Position numbers and translations under genes: made by a program
Shown here: one piece after another, positions 42,567 through 52,272 of the stretch
How positions within the stretch are numbered: position 1 is the stretch's first letter
Layout: each line of letters starts with the position of its first letter
The notes under the pieces: model-generated
The model's input: the letters and a program-made list of their open reading frames with translations, nothing else
Told to the model about the DNA's origin: nothing
Databases searched by the model: none
DNA from: UBA4416 sp040376995
Lineage (GTDB): Bacteria; Bacteroidota; Bacteroidia; B-17B0; Aurantibacillaceae
NCBI GenBank assembly: GCA_040376995.1
Contig: JBEIPP010000001.1
Location: forward strand, 37,696 to 101,695
Direction: 5' to 3'
DNA: 64,000 bases

Positions 42567-44795
42567 ATGGCAAAAGGAAAAAAAAAACAACCAAAACGTT
42601 ATTTATTTGAAGAAGTATTAACTTTTTTAAAACATAACGACGGAAAATCATTTAACTATAAACAGCTTGGTGCTGCTATGGAAATTGATAATGAAAGCGA
42701 TCGCTTTGCCTTATTAGAAACCCTAGAAGAATTAAAACACCAAGGTTTTGTGATTGAAACCGACATTGGAAAATACCAAGCAAAAGAATCTAAAACTTAC
42801 CAAACAGGGACGATTGATTTTACAACGTCAGGAACGGCTTATGTCATCATCTCTGCCGAGCAACCAGATGTGTTTATTCCGCAATACAAAACTAAAGATG
42901 CCCTACATGGCGATTTAGTGAAGGTAAATATTTTCAATAATTACGGAAGAGGAAAAGCAGAAGGCGAAGTCGTAGAAGTGATTAAACGTTCTAAAACTAG
43001 GTTTGTTGGTACGATTCAAATCAATCCAAAATTTGCCTTTGTAGTTTCTGACTACAGTAAAATACACGTTGATTTTTTTATTCCATTAGCTGATATTAAT
43101 GGCGCCAAAAACGGACAAAAAGTTGTGGTTGAATTAACCGAATGGCGCAGAGGTGATAAAAATCCCAATGCTAAAGTAATTGAAGTGCTTGGTAATGCTG
43201 GAGAACACGAAACCGAAATTCACGCGATTATGGCGGAATTTGGTTTACCAATGGTGTTTGCTCCAGAAGTTGAAGCGGCTGCTAAAAAATTAGCAACCGA
43301 AATTACTCCCGAAGAAATTGCAAAACGTAGAGATTTTAGAGATATTACTACTTTTACCATCGACCCTGTTGATGCCAAAGATTTTGATGATGCGCTTTCT
43401 TTACAAAAATTAGAAAACGGTAATTGGGAAGTGGGTGTTCACATTGCAGATGTTACCCATTATTTAAAACCACATACCATTTTAGATGACGAAGCGGTGA
43501 GTCGCGCCACATCAGTGTATTTGGTGGATCGTTGTGTACCCATGTTACCCGAAGTGTTAAGTAACTTTGCTTGTTCACTTCGTCCACATGAAGAAAAATA
43601 TTGCTTTAGTGCCGTGTTCGAATTAGATGATAACGCACAAATTCAAAATCAATGGTTTGGAAAAACCGTTATTTATAGCGATCATCGTTTTGCTTACGAA
43701 GAAGTACAAACCATTATTGAAACAGGAGAAGGTCCTTATAAAGACGAAATTTTTACTTTAGATAAATTAGCCAAAATATTACGTGCCGAACGTACATCTA
43801 AAGGCTCTATCTTTTTTGATAAAGCCGAAGTGAAATTTCAATTAGATGATGCGGGTGCGCCAACAGGTGTTTATTTTAAAACACAAAAAGATGCGCATAA
43901 ACTCATCGAAGATTTTATGTTGTTAGCGAATCGTAAAGTGGCGGAGTTCTTAGGGAAAAGGCCAAAAGACGATAACCAAAACAACCGTTCAAAAAAAGGT
44001 GATAAGAACGATAAAAATACAGACGCTGTGGTATATCGTATACATGATGTTCCAAAGGACGAAAAATTAATGGAGCTAAATAATTTTGTGGAGCGTTTTG
44101 GTTATTCGGTGGCTGTTGGTAATAAAACAAAAACGGCGCAGTCTATCAATAAATTATTGCAAGATGTGAAGAATAAAAAAGAACAAAGCATGATTGAACT
44201 ACTAGCGGTTCGCTCCATGCCTAAAGCTATTTACACCACAAAAAATACTGGACATTATGGTTTAGGCTTTGACTACTACACACACTTTACATCTCCAATT
44301 CGTCGTTATCCAGATGTAATGGTGCATCGTTTATTAGAAGCTAAACTAAACCATGCACATTATTTAAAAGCCGATGAATTAGAACTATTGTGTAAACATT
44401 CGTCTGAAATGGAGAAGCTAGCATCAGATGCAGAGCGTGCTTCTATTAAATATAAACAAGTAGAATACTTAGAAGATAAAATTGGACAAGAGTTTGAGGG
44501 TGTAATAAGTGGCGTAACTGAGTGGGGAATTTTTGTAGAGATTATTGAAAACAAATGCGAAGGCCGTGTGAGTATGCGTGATATGAAAGATGATTCGTAT
44601 GCCTTTGATGAAGATAATTACCGTGTGGTTGGGCGTAAAACAGGACGAATTTATACTTTAGGCGATAAAGTAACCATTAAAGTAAGACGTGCTGATTTAG
44701 TAAAAAAACAATTAGACTTTGAATTTGTATCGGGTATTCCATCTGCTAAAGAACCTGAAATTAGAAATCCTAAGAGGTATAAGAAGAGAAGATAG
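42567..44795 (+). CDS. rnr: Ribonuclease R
   Basis: 742 residues from ATG 42567 (MAKGKKKQPKRY); the GTG at 42552 only adds MLVCI. RNase R degrades structured RNA 3'-5'. Order: N-terminal winged-helix-like region with FNYKQLGAAMEIDNESDRFA, cold-shock OB folds at about 80-220, the RNB catalytic domain from about 255 with the metal-binding DPVDAKDFDDALSL, and a C-terminal S1 domain with GQEFEGVISGVTEWGIFVEI, then a basic tail (PKRYKKRR). Length is normal. A terminator follows directly. Confidence 0.95.
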   Translation: MAKGKKKQPKRYLFEEVLTFLKHNDGKSFNYKQLGAAMEIDNESDRFALLETLEELKHQGFVIETDIGKYQAKESKTYQTGTIDFTTSGTAYVIISAEQPDVFIPQYKTKDALHGDLVKVNIFNNYGRGKAEGEVVEVIKRSKTRFVGTIQINPKFAFVVSDYSKIHVDFFIPLADINGAKNGQKVVVELTEWRRGDKNPNAKVIEVLGNAGEHETEIHAIMAEFGLPMVFAPEVEAAAKKLATEITPEEIAKRRDFRDITTFTIDPVDAKDFDDALSLQKLENGNWEVGVHIADVTHYLKPHTILDDEAVSRATSVYLVDRCVPMLPEVLSNFACSLRPHEEKYCFSAVFELDDNAQIQNQWFGKTVIYSDHRFAYEEVQTIIETGEGPYKDEIFTLDKLAKILRAERTSKGSIFFDKAEVKFQLDDAGAPTGVYFKTQKDAHKLIEDFMLLANRKVAEFLGKRPKDDNQNNRSKKGDKNDKNTDAVVYRIHDVPKDEKLMELNNFVERFGYSVAVGNKTKTAQSINKLLQDVKNKKEQSMIELLAVRSMPKAIYTTKNTGHYGLGFDYYTHFTSPIRRYPDVMVHRLLEAKLNHAHYLKADELELLCKHSSEMEKLASDAERASIKYKQVEYLEDKIGQEFEGVISGVTEWGIFVEIIENKCEGRVSMRDMKDDSYAFDEDNYRVVGRKTGRIYTLGDKVTIKVRRADLVKKQLDFEFVSGIPSAKEPEIRNPKRYKKRR

Positions 44796-44829
44796 GTTTA
44801 TTTATATTGAATTGAACTTATAAATAAAA

Positions 44830-44860
44830 AACCGTCTGAAGAAATTGAGGCGGTTTTTTT
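44830..44860 (+). terminator. Terminator after rnr
   Basis: AACCGTCT (44830-44837) pairs with AGGCGGTT (44848-44855) with one U-G pair, preceded by A and followed by seven T. Confidence 0.8.
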
Positions 44861-44963
44861 ATAGACAAAAGGATTGCTATATAATATTAGAGAACTTCAA
44901 AATTCATTTCTTATCATATACTTAATATTTTAAACATATTAAGATAATATTACGTCTATACAT

Positions 44964-45797
44964 TTGAAAAAACTAATAATGTATAATAAAAGAGAATTAG
45001 ATGTATTGGTAATAAGTGATATTCACCTTGGCACCTATGGTTGCCATGCCAAAGAACTACTCCATTATTTAAAAACTGTAAATCCTCAAACACTAGTTCT
45101 CAACGGAGATATTATTGATATCTGGAATTTCAGCAAAAGCTATTTTCCGTCAGCTCATATGGATGTATTAAGACATATCATGAAAATGGCAAGTCAAGGA
45201 ACTCATATATATTATATCACGGGTAATCATGATGAGCTATTGCGAAAATATACCGATATACAATTAGGAAATTTTGAAGTAGTAGATAAGCTCGTATTAA
45301 ATCTTGACGGTAAAAAAGCCTGGATTTTTCATGGAGATGTGTTTGATTCAAGCACAAAAGGCTATGCTAAATTCTTTGCTAAGCTTGGGGGAAAAGGTTA
45401 TGACTTATTAATCCTAATTAATCGCTTTATTAATTGGATTTTAAATTTATTTGGCAGAGAAAAAATGAGTTTCTCGAAAAAGGTAAAAGACAGTGTGAAA
45501 AAAGCAGTAGCGTTTGTAAATGATTTTGAAACCACTGCAGCTGAATTAGCAATAGAAAAAAATTATGATTACGTCGTTTGTGGTCATATCCATATGCCAC
45601 AAATAAAGGAAGTTAAAACAGACAAAGGTTCTGTTATGTATTTAAATAGTGGCGATTGGATAGAAAATTTAACTGCTTTAGAATATGATAAAGGTAAATG
45701 GGAGATTTTTCATTATGATAAGAATTACTTAGACCTTATTTACCCAAAAGACAATTTTAAACAAGAAGATGTTGTGTTAAAAATTTTAGCATCATAA
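44964..45797 (+). CDS. LpxH-like UDP-2,3-diacylglucosamine diphosphatase family metallophosphoesterase
   Basis: 277 residues from TTG 44964, or 272 from ATG 44979. A calcineurin-like phosphoesterase with all five metal motifs: VLVISDIHLGTYG, VLNGDIIDIWNF, YITGNHDE, IFHGDVFD and VVCGHIHMP. The spacing and the basic insert of about 60 residues between HGD and GHIH (FINWILNLFGREKMSFSKKV) fit the UDP-2,3-diacylglucosamine diphosphatase branch, which cleaves the pyrophosphate in lipid A synthesis. Bacteroidota often carry such a gene beside a glycosyltransferase as here (1-bp gap), so its true substrate may be another nucleotide-sugar lipid. Confidence 0.8.
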   Translation: MKKLIMYNKRELDVLVISDIHLGTYGCHAKELLHYLKTVNPQTLVLNGDIIDIWNFSKSYFPSAHMDVLRHIMKMASQGTHIYYITGNHDELLRKYTDIQLGNFEVVDKLVLNLDGKKAWIFHGDVFDSSTKGYAKFFAKLGGKGYDLLILINRFINWILNLFGREKMSFSKKVKDSVKKAVAFVNDFETTAAELAIEKNYDYVVCGHIHMPQIKEVKTDKGSVMYLNSGDWIENLTALEYDKGKWEIFHYDKNYLDLIYPKDNFKQEDVVLKILAS

Positions 45798-45798
45798 T

Positions 45799-46836
45799 AT
45801 GAGTAAGACAAAAATATTTTATGCCGTTCAAGCAACCGGAAATGGTCATATTAGTAGGGCTCAACAACTATATCCTTATTTAAAACAATTTGGCGAAGTT
45901 GATTTTTTTATAAGTGGCAATAATGCCAACCTAGATTTTAAAATCCCCGTTAAATATAGAAGTCAAGGATGTAGTTTGCATTACAGTAAATGCGGTGGAC
46001 TAAATTATTTTGATGTTGTTAAAAACATTAAGCCTTATATGATGTATAAGGATGCAAGATCATTGCCTTTAGAAAAATATGATATCATAATTAATGATTT
46101 TGACTTTGTAACTTCTTTAGCTTGCAAATTAAAAAAAATGCCCTCTGTTCAATTAGGACATCAAGCAAGCTTTCAGTCAGATGCTACACCTCGCCCCGAT
46201 AAAAAAAGTGTAATGGGCGAAACGATATTAAAACATTACGCTCACGCAACCAATCATATCGGATTTCATTTTCAAAAATATGATTCATTTATCTTACCTC
46301 CAGTTATCAAAGAAGAATTTATAGATGCTAAATCAACAGATTTAAATCATGTAACCGTGTATTTACCTTCTTTTCAAAAACACTGTTTATTACAGACGTT
46401 CAATAAATTACCTCATATTCAATTTCATTGGTTTTTAGATTCTATAAATTCTATCCGTACAGAAAAAAACGTTACTTACTATCCCATTAATCAAGCCTTA
46501 TTTAATAAAAGCTTATTAAGCTGCCATGGTTTAATAACCGGAGGAGGATTTGAAACTCCTTCGGAAGCTTTATTTCTTGGTAAAAAATTAATTAGCATTC
46601 CTATTAAAAATCACTACGAACAACAGTGTAATGCGGCGGCGGCTAAAAAATTGGGAGTAAAAGTATTGCAAGATGTTGGAGATGATTTTGCAGATATTAT
46701 TGAAAAGTGGTATTATGAAAATAATACCAATCCAAACATTGAGGCAAATAATATTAATGAAACCTTAGAATTTTTATTTGACACTTATCCCAAAAAAGAA
46801 AAAGGAGTTAAAGAAGAAGTACCATTATTTATATAA
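45799..46836 (+). CDS. GT-B glycosyltransferase (MurG/GT28-like)
   Basis: 345 residues. The N-terminus KIFYAVQATGNGHISRAQQL is the glycine-rich acceptor loop of MurG/GT1-like enzymes. The C-terminal half has the donor-site pattern LLSCHGLITGGGFETPSEAL followed by GKKLISIPIKNHYEQQCNAA, characteristic of glycosyltransferase family 28-like C-terminal domains. It is probably cytosolic and peripheral. It starts 1 bp after the phosphoesterase stop, so the pair likely acts in one envelope glycolipid pathway; donor and acceptor are not known. A small Lys-rich gene follows 29 bp later. Confidence 0.8.
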   Translation: MSKTKIFYAVQATGNGHISRAQQLYPYLKQFGEVDFFISGNNANLDFKIPVKYRSQGCSLHYSKCGGLNYFDVVKNIKPYMMYKDARSLPLEKYDIIINDFDFVTSLACKLKKMPSVQLGHQASFQSDATPRPDKKSVMGETILKHYAHATNHIGFHFQKYDSFILPPVIKEEFIDAKSTDLNHVTVYLPSFQKHCLLQTFNKLPHIQFHWFLDSINSIRTEKNVTYYPINQALFNKSLLSCHGLITGGGFETPSEALFLGKKLISIPIKNHYEQQCNAAAAKKLGVKVLQDVGDDFADIIEKWYYENNTNPNIEANNINETLEFLFDTYPKKEKGVKEEVPLFI

Positions 46837-46865
46837 AGAACAACTAAAAAACAATAATATCTCAC

Positions 46866-47075
46866 ATGAAGAAAGAAAATAAAGAAATGCTAAAAACAAT
46901 AATTAGGAATCAAGAGTTAATTATGAAAGCTTTAAAAATTGAAATCCCCGTTAGAGCAATCTTTAAAGATTTATCTAAAACTAATACTGAAATTAAAAAT
47001 AGTATAAAAACGCCTACAGCTAAAAAAACTGTGAAGAAAAATCCTGTAAAAGTTTCTAAGTCAGCAAAAAAATAA
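46866..47075 (+). CDS. Small Lys-rich hypothetical protein
   Basis: 69 residues, with no signal peptide or membrane segment. The first 35 residues could form one amphipathic helix (EMLKTIIRNQELIMKALKIE), and the tail is strongly basic (TPTAKKTVKKNPVKVSKSAK), resembling histone-like or nucleic-acid-binding tails. I do not recognise it. It ends before a strong terminator and seems to be the last gene of the phosphoesterase/glycosyltransferase operon. The basic tail suggests binding to DNA, RNA or phospholipid; this is inference. Confidence 0.55.
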   Translation: MKKENKEMLKTIIRNQELIMKALKIEIPVRAIFKDLSKTNTEIKNSIKTPTAKKTVKKNPVKVSKSAKK

Positions 47076-47137
47076 TTTCTGCTTAAATATTAAAAGAGGT
47101 TTTCTCAAAGTTAATATTTGTTAGTTTTGTATCGAAT

Positions 47138-47175
47138 AAAAAGCCCGCTAATCTTTCAGATTGCGGGCTTTTTTT
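47138..47175. terminator. Bidirectional terminator
   Basis: AAAAAGCCCGC plus AATCT (47138-47154) pairs with AGATT plus GCGGGCTTTTT (47158-47174), with one bulged T. It lies between the Lys-rich gene and the convergent T9SS gene. Confidence 0.85.
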
Positions 47176-47232
47176 GTTACGTTATGTTGTTTTTTAACTT
47201 TCGAGATAATCTCTTTTTTGTATATACAATTC

Positions 47233-50200
47233 TTATTTAACTATTTTATAAACTTTGTTATTTAGTCGTATAAAGTATGTTCCGTTAACCCAATCTTTAG
47301 AATTGATATTGATTTTGTCTTCTTTTGTTTTTGTAGTAAACACATTTTCTCCTAAAGTATTATAAATGTAAATTTGTGTTTCTTCGCCTAAATTATTATT
47401 TGAATCCCAACTAACTATAAATGATTCATTAAATGGATTTGGATATACATTAATAGTATTATTAGTATACAATTCATTTAATGATGTACATGAACTAACA
47501 TTTTGCGTAATACTTGTACTTGTATTACAAGACCCATCTGCTACTGTAACTGAATAATTTGTAGTAGTATTAGGAGAAACTGAAATAGACATCGTAGTAG
47601 CTCCATTTGACCATGTATAAGAAGTAGCAGACGTATTTGCGGTTAGTACAACACTTTCTCCTTTGCAAATTATTGTGTTTGACGAGCTAACTGATAGACT
47701 CGGTATTGCATTAAAAGTTAAAGAAACTGTATTGGATGAAATTGTACATCCAACATTATCTAATTTTACAGAATAATTGCCGGTTATCGTTGCGTTATAA
47801 ATGGCTGAGTTAGCTCCTATGATAGGTGTTGCTCCATTGTACCAAGTATATGTTGCTCCAGAAACTGTTCCTGTATTTAATGCTACTGTATTACCCAGGC
47901 AAGCTGGAGTAGTTGCTGATGAAACACTAGCTGACGCAGAAGGACATGCTATTTGGTAAACAGAAATTGAACTACTTATTTCATTTCCTAAAACTACTAA
48001 TGCATTGCCATTTGGACTATCTTGTTGTTTTACATAAATGATCCCTTCAGGACCTCTATCACCTGTTAATCCTGATAACCCTCTATTGTTCACATATTGA
48101 ACAAATTTTGGTGCTGCCGGATTACTGATATTAAAGACCATTAATCCACCTACTCTTTCCATACTAACAAATGCGTAAGGAACACCTGCAATAGTAGCAA
48201 CCGCTACGCCTTCTGGCTCAGGTCCTTTGTCATCACTTCTATTTTTTTTAGTAATATTTGCATTACTAGCGTTAAACATCGCACCATATATTGGATCGTT
48301 TGCTGTAATTTGTTCTAAATCATCTCCACTATCATAAACTAATGCTCCTGTTGTTGCATTCCAAATTGAAAAAGAACGAGTACCAAATGTGTAAATCTCA
48401 TCAAAGTCACCATCATTATCTGTATCTCCCAAACGATTCGTGCATTTTAATTTTCCTAGATTAGCATTGTTTTTAATTACTGATGCATAAGGAAAAGCCG
48501 TAGGATCTAAAGAATAAGTTGCTGCGCCGATGTTTGTTTCTTCATTATTAGCGGCACCATAATCTGCTCTCGCATCTCCCTCATTAGCGGTTATTAAATA
48601 TTCAACACCACCAACATTAAAATGTGTCATACCATCTGGTAAATACATCCCTTTAATTGGCCAATTAGCAATATTTACATTTGTACCAACGTCGGTTGCG
48701 TCTAATCCATTTCCAAAAATACTATGGTCTTTAAAACCTAAAGGTTTAATATCTGTGATTGTATTAGTTGTTAAGTTAACATATGCAAAGGCATTGTTCT
48801 CTTGCAAAGCCACATAAGCAGTTAAGTCATCTTCCGATACGGTAATATACTCTGGCTCCATATCTTGAGCAACCGTTGCGCCTGGTCCGTAAATTCTTAC
48901 GCCACTTGCTTTTAAAGATGCTGCTTGACCGTTGAAAGCGGTAAATAAGGCCGTTGTTACGTTTGATTGAGAAAGAGAAGCTATTCCTCCAGAGATATCA
49001 ATAATACTAACTGAACCTTCTGGATCAATAGTATATCCTACATTAGGCTGACCTTCGTTTGCGGTTAATATTCTTGTTCCTGCATGATTAAAAGTAATCA
49101 TATCCGGCAACGCGCCAACTGTTACTTGATTTTGAAAAACACCATTTGTGTTAAAAAACACAACGAAACCATCTTGCTCAGGAATTGTATTTTCTATCGC
49201 GCAAGCAACAATTCCATTTTTTACAGCCACACTATTTATATTTCCATAAGTTGAAATATCAATAGAACTAATAATACTCATAGACGCGGGATTTGAAAAA
49301 TCAATAATGTCTAATTTTTTTCCAATGGAGTTTGCTACAAATAAGCGTTGTGATATTGGATCATGAGCCACAATTTCAGCCGAATTTGTCGCAGAAACTC
49401 CATTAGTAAAACTTGCTACAAAAGACATCGTTACTTCATTGTTACCAACAGGAGTAATGTTCTCATTATCTTTAATAAAAATAGTTTGTTGTGAAATGCC
49501 AGAAAACACTGCGTTAACAGGATTTTGTAGTCTCAATACAAAGTATTCAGATTCTTCACCTATTGCATCATCATTAATAGTAATAGTTAATGCTTGTGTG
49601 CCTATTGCATTGGCAGGAAAAGTAACAGTTTGCGTGGTATATGCTAAATCAGAACCAACACCTGCTGTTCCAAAAGGAATTACAACCACCTCAACAGAAG
49701 AAGGATTTCCATTAGAAGATGTGATTGAAATATTAGCGGTTACTGTTCCAACAGATTCAATTACGGTTTGGTTATCAACCGAAAACGCCAAATTAGCAGG
49801 CGGTAAAACGTTTGATAAGATGACAGATGAAGTTCCATTAGTCAATGCTGCTACATTCCATAAACGTCCAGAGATATAAGTATTTGTGATTGTATCAAAT
49901 GTTCCGCTTGCTACTAAATTTGTAGCACCTGGATCTGCTCCAATAAAACTTGTTCCTTGTAATTTTCCTCCAGCATATAAATCATTTACCGGCAACTCAT
50001 ATCCGCCTGTAGCAGTTGTTGCAGAACCAACAGAGGTGCCATAAAATAAGGCATCAATAGGAACTGTTGAATTAGTTAATGTAGAAATGTCTGCATTAAA
50101 AACAGCAATACCATCTGCACTTGCTCCTCCGTTTCCAAAAACACCACCTGTATTTAAACTTCCAAATCCATCACCCGCAGTTGTTCCAGTATTTATAACT

Positions 50201-50550
50201 CTTAACTTAATACCTGTTGGCGCCATTAATGAACCGCCGACATATACTACATCTCCAGGATTAACAGTACCTGTATTAATACTGAAGCCATAAGATAACG
50301 CTCCGCCAGCAATCCAACCTGCGGCAGTAGCTGTTCCGTTATTACATAAAACAACGCTATAAGGTGTAGCTGAAAAATCAATAAATTTTGTTGCTCTAAA
50401 CTCCGCATACTCAAATGGAGAATCGGTACCACTTGGATTAACATGAATTTCGCTAATAATTAATCCTGGTCGTTGGGCATTAACGTTTAAGACGATGCTT
50501 AAAAAAAGCAATGCTATAAATTGTGTTTTTTTAAATAAAGATTGTTTCAT
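47233..50550 (-). CDS. T9SS-secreted choice-of-anchor-I protein with lamin-tail and Calx-beta domains
   Basis: 1105 residues. After the signal peptide (..LFLSIVLNVNAQ) come a lamin-tail-like domain at about 28-240 (GLIISEIHVNPSGTDSPFEY), a Calx-beta domain at about 255-360 (ITINDDAIGEESEYFVLRLQ), and a beta-propeller-like choice-of-anchor-I region at about 375-870 (VANSIGKKLDIIDFSNPASM; ANEGQPNVGYTIDPEGSVSI; MEPEYITVSEDDLTAYVALQ; ANEGDARADYGAANNEETN). Two Ig/PKD-like repeats follow at about 875-1010, then a type A sorting domain (VYPNPFNESFIVSWDSNNN). Related propellers are often linked to phosphatases. The neighbouring phosphate transport genes make a role in organophosphate use plausible but unproven. 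Confidence 0.85.
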   Translation of the reverse strand: MKQSLFKKTQFIALLFLSIVLNVNAQRPGLIISEIHVNPSGTDSPFEYAEFRATKFIDFSATPYSVVLCNNGTATAAGWIAGGALSYGFSINTGTVNPGDVVYVGGSLMAPTGIKLRVINTGTTAGDGFGSLNTGGVFGNGGASADGIAVFNADISTLTNSTVPIDALFYGTSVGSATTATGGYELPVNDLYAGGKLQGTSFIGADPGATNLVASGTFDTITNTYISGRLWNVAALTNGTSSVILSNVLPPANLAFSVDNQTVIESVGTVTANISITSSNGNPSSVEVVVIPFGTAGVGSDLAYTTQTVTFPANAIGTQALTITINDDAIGEESEYFVLRLQNPVNAVFSGISQQTIFIKDNENITPVGNNEVTMSFVASFTNGVSATNSAEIVAHDPISQRLFVANSIGKKLDIIDFSNPASMSIISSIDISTYGNINSVAVKNGIVACAIENTIPEQDGFVVFFNTNGVFQNQVTVGALPDMITFNHAGTRILTANEGQPNVGYTIDPEGSVSIIDISGGIASLSQSNVTTALFTAFNGQAASLKASGVRIYGPGATVAQDMEPEYITVSEDDLTAYVALQENNAFAYVNLTTNTITDIKPLGFKDHSIFGNGLDATDVGTNVNIANWPIKGMYLPDGMTHFNVGGVEYLITANEGDARADYGAANNEETNIGAATYSLDPTAFPYASVIKNNANLGKLKCTNRLGDTDNDGDFDEIYTFGTRSFSIWNATTGALVYDSGDDLEQITANDPIYGAMFNASNANITKKNRSDDKGPEPEGVAVATIAGVPYAFVSMERVGGLMVFNISNPAAPKFVQYVNNRGLSGLTGDRGPEGIIYVKQQDSPNGNALVVLGNEISSSISVYQIACPSASASVSSATTPACLGNTVALNTGTVSGATYTWYNGATPIIGANSAIYNATITGNYSVKLDNVGCTISSNTVSLTFNAIPSLSVSSSNTIICKGESVVLTANTSATSYTWSNGATTMSISVSPNTTTNYSVTVADGSCNTSTSITQNVSSCTSLNELYTNNTINVYPNPFNESFIVSWDSNNNLGEETQIYIYNTLGENVFTTKTKEDKININSKDWVNGTYFIRLNNKVYKIVK

Positions 50551-50721
50551 TTACGTTTATTTTTTTACGCAAAGTTCTTTCATATTTCATACAAGGTGTT
50601 TAACACAAAATCATCAAACCATTAAATGACAGTAAGTTTATGTTAGACGTGCGTTATAAAACTGGATTTTCATGTAAAGTTTAATTAATAATTAATTTAC
50701 AAAAACTAATTATTAGATTAA

Positions 50722-52116
50722 TTACAGTAACCATCTAAATAATAAAAACAAACTACACGATAAAATGATGGTAACGGGTAAAGTTAAAACCCATGCCAAT
50801 GCAATATTTATAATGGTTCCTTTTTGTAAATTTTTTAATCCTTTTTTAGCAACCATTGAACCTGCAATACCAGATGATAACATGTGCGTGGTACTAACTG
50901 GTAATCCAAAAGCAGAGGCAACTCCAATTCCACCAGCGGCAATTAATTCGGCACTGGCACCTTGGGCATAACTCATGTGTTGTTTTCCAATTTTTTCACC
51001 AACTGTTTTTACAATTCGCTTCCAACCTACCATTGTACCTAAGCCTAAAGAAACTGAAATCATAATAATAACCCAATATGGCGCATACTCCACCATTGTT
51101 TTTGCTCCTTTTATTTCTGATTTTAATACTCTTAACTCTTTATAGCTTAAAGATAAATTACCGCTTGACATTAATTTTTCACAGGCTTTTGTAATTTGTA
51201 CAATATCTTTTCTTAATTCAAATCTAATGTCTGTTGGTATTTCACTTGCATTATATTTTCCTTTTGTTTCTTCTCTGAAATGTTTTGTATGTGCAGTAAC
51301 ATCGTTATATAAATAACGTTGTTTGTCGGATAATAAAGTGGTATCTGCTTTTGACACCAATTGCTGAATGTGTTCAATGTTAGCATTTATGCTTTGAATA
51401 TTAATTTTTTCATTTATTGAAAAATAACCTGGAATTATTGCAATTAAAATAATCATCACTAAACCCACACCCTTCTGCCCATCATTTTGACCATGAAAAA
51501 AACTCACTAATCCGCAAGTTATCCATAATATCATTCTTATCCATATTGGTGGTCTTTTTCCTAGGATTGGTTCTTTATAAATAGTTTCATTTTTAATCAG
51601 TCGTTTAAAAACAAACATCATGATAATAGCCGCCGAAAAACCTAATAAGGGTGAAATTAATAACGCTAATCCTGTTTCTTTAACTTTATGCCAATTAATA
51701 ACATCTTCACTATTTACATTTGGTAAAAAATAAAATGCAATTCCAATTCCTAAAATAGAACCTATTAGCGCATGTGAACTTGATGCCGGTATTCCAAAAT
51801 ACCAAGTGCCTAAATTCCATATGATAGCAGAAATTAATAAGGCTAAAACCATCGCAATACCGTGATAAGCGTTGCTATCCAATAATACTTCCATTGGCAA
51901 TAAATTAATTATTCCCATGGCAACTGCTATACCTCCAGTCATAACTCCTGTAAAGTTTAACAAGCCACTATAAACTACAGCTACAGTAGGTTTTAATGAG
52001 TTTGTATAAATTACTGTGGCAACCGCATTAGCCGTATCATGAAAACCATTAACAAATTCGAAAGTACATGCTAATAATAAGCATATAATTAAAAGCACTA
52101 TAAGACCAGAAGACAT
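50722..52116 (-). CDS. Inorganic phosphate transporter, PiT family (copy 2)
   Basis: 464 residues with about ten membrane helices in two inverted PiT repeats. The signatures are EFVNGFHDTANAVATVIYTN in the first repeat and VSFFHGQNDGQKGVGLVMI in the second, with the helix GIPASSSHALIGSILGIGI and its partner GLPVSTTHMLSSGIAGSMVA. PiT proteins carry phosphate with a proton or metal ion. A charged cytosolic insert (about 235-330) separates the repeats. It is nearly the same as the upstream paralogue in the membrane parts and has the same length. A strong terminator lies between the copies, so this one may be expressed less or separately. Confidence 0.92.
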   Translation of the reverse strand: MSSGLIVLLIICLLLACTFEFVNGFHDTANAVATVIYTNSLKPTVAVVYSGLLNFTGVMTGGIAVAMGIINLLPMEVLLDSNAYHGIAMVLALLISAIIWNLGTWYFGIPASSSHALIGSILGIGIAFYFLPNVNSEDVINWHKVKETGLALLISPLLGFSAAIIMMFVFKRLIKNETIYKEPILGKRPPIWIRMILWITCGLVSFFHGQNDGQKGVGLVMIILIAIIPGYFSINEKINIQSINANIEHIQQLVSKADTTLLSDKQRYLYNDVTAHTKHFREETKGKYNASEIPTDIRFELRKDIVQITKACEKLMSSGNLSLSYKELRVLKSEIKGAKTMVEYAPYWVIIMISVSLGLGTMVGWKRIVKTVGEKIGKQHMSYAQGASAELIAAGGIGVASAFGLPVSTTHMLSSGIAGSMVAKKGLKNLQKGTIINIALAWVLTLPVTIILSCSLFLLFRWLL

Positions 52117-52218
52117 TATTTATTTTTAGATTTAAAAATAAATTTTTTAATCACTCTTCATGTTAAGGCTTTATTATTGATTACAGCTTTTAGATAACAT
52201 TAAATAAACATCACAAAA

Positions 52219-52246
52219 AACCCAGTAGTAAATTTACTACTGGGTT
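52219..52246 (-). terminator. Terminator between the two PiT genes
   Basis: A perfect palindrome, AACCCAGTAGTAAA and its complement (52219-52246), is followed on the minus strand by six T. It lies after the stop of the upstream PiT gene and could attenuate transcription into the second copy. Confidence 0.85.
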
Positions 52247-52272
52247 AAACAAACAAATTACATTAGGATATA

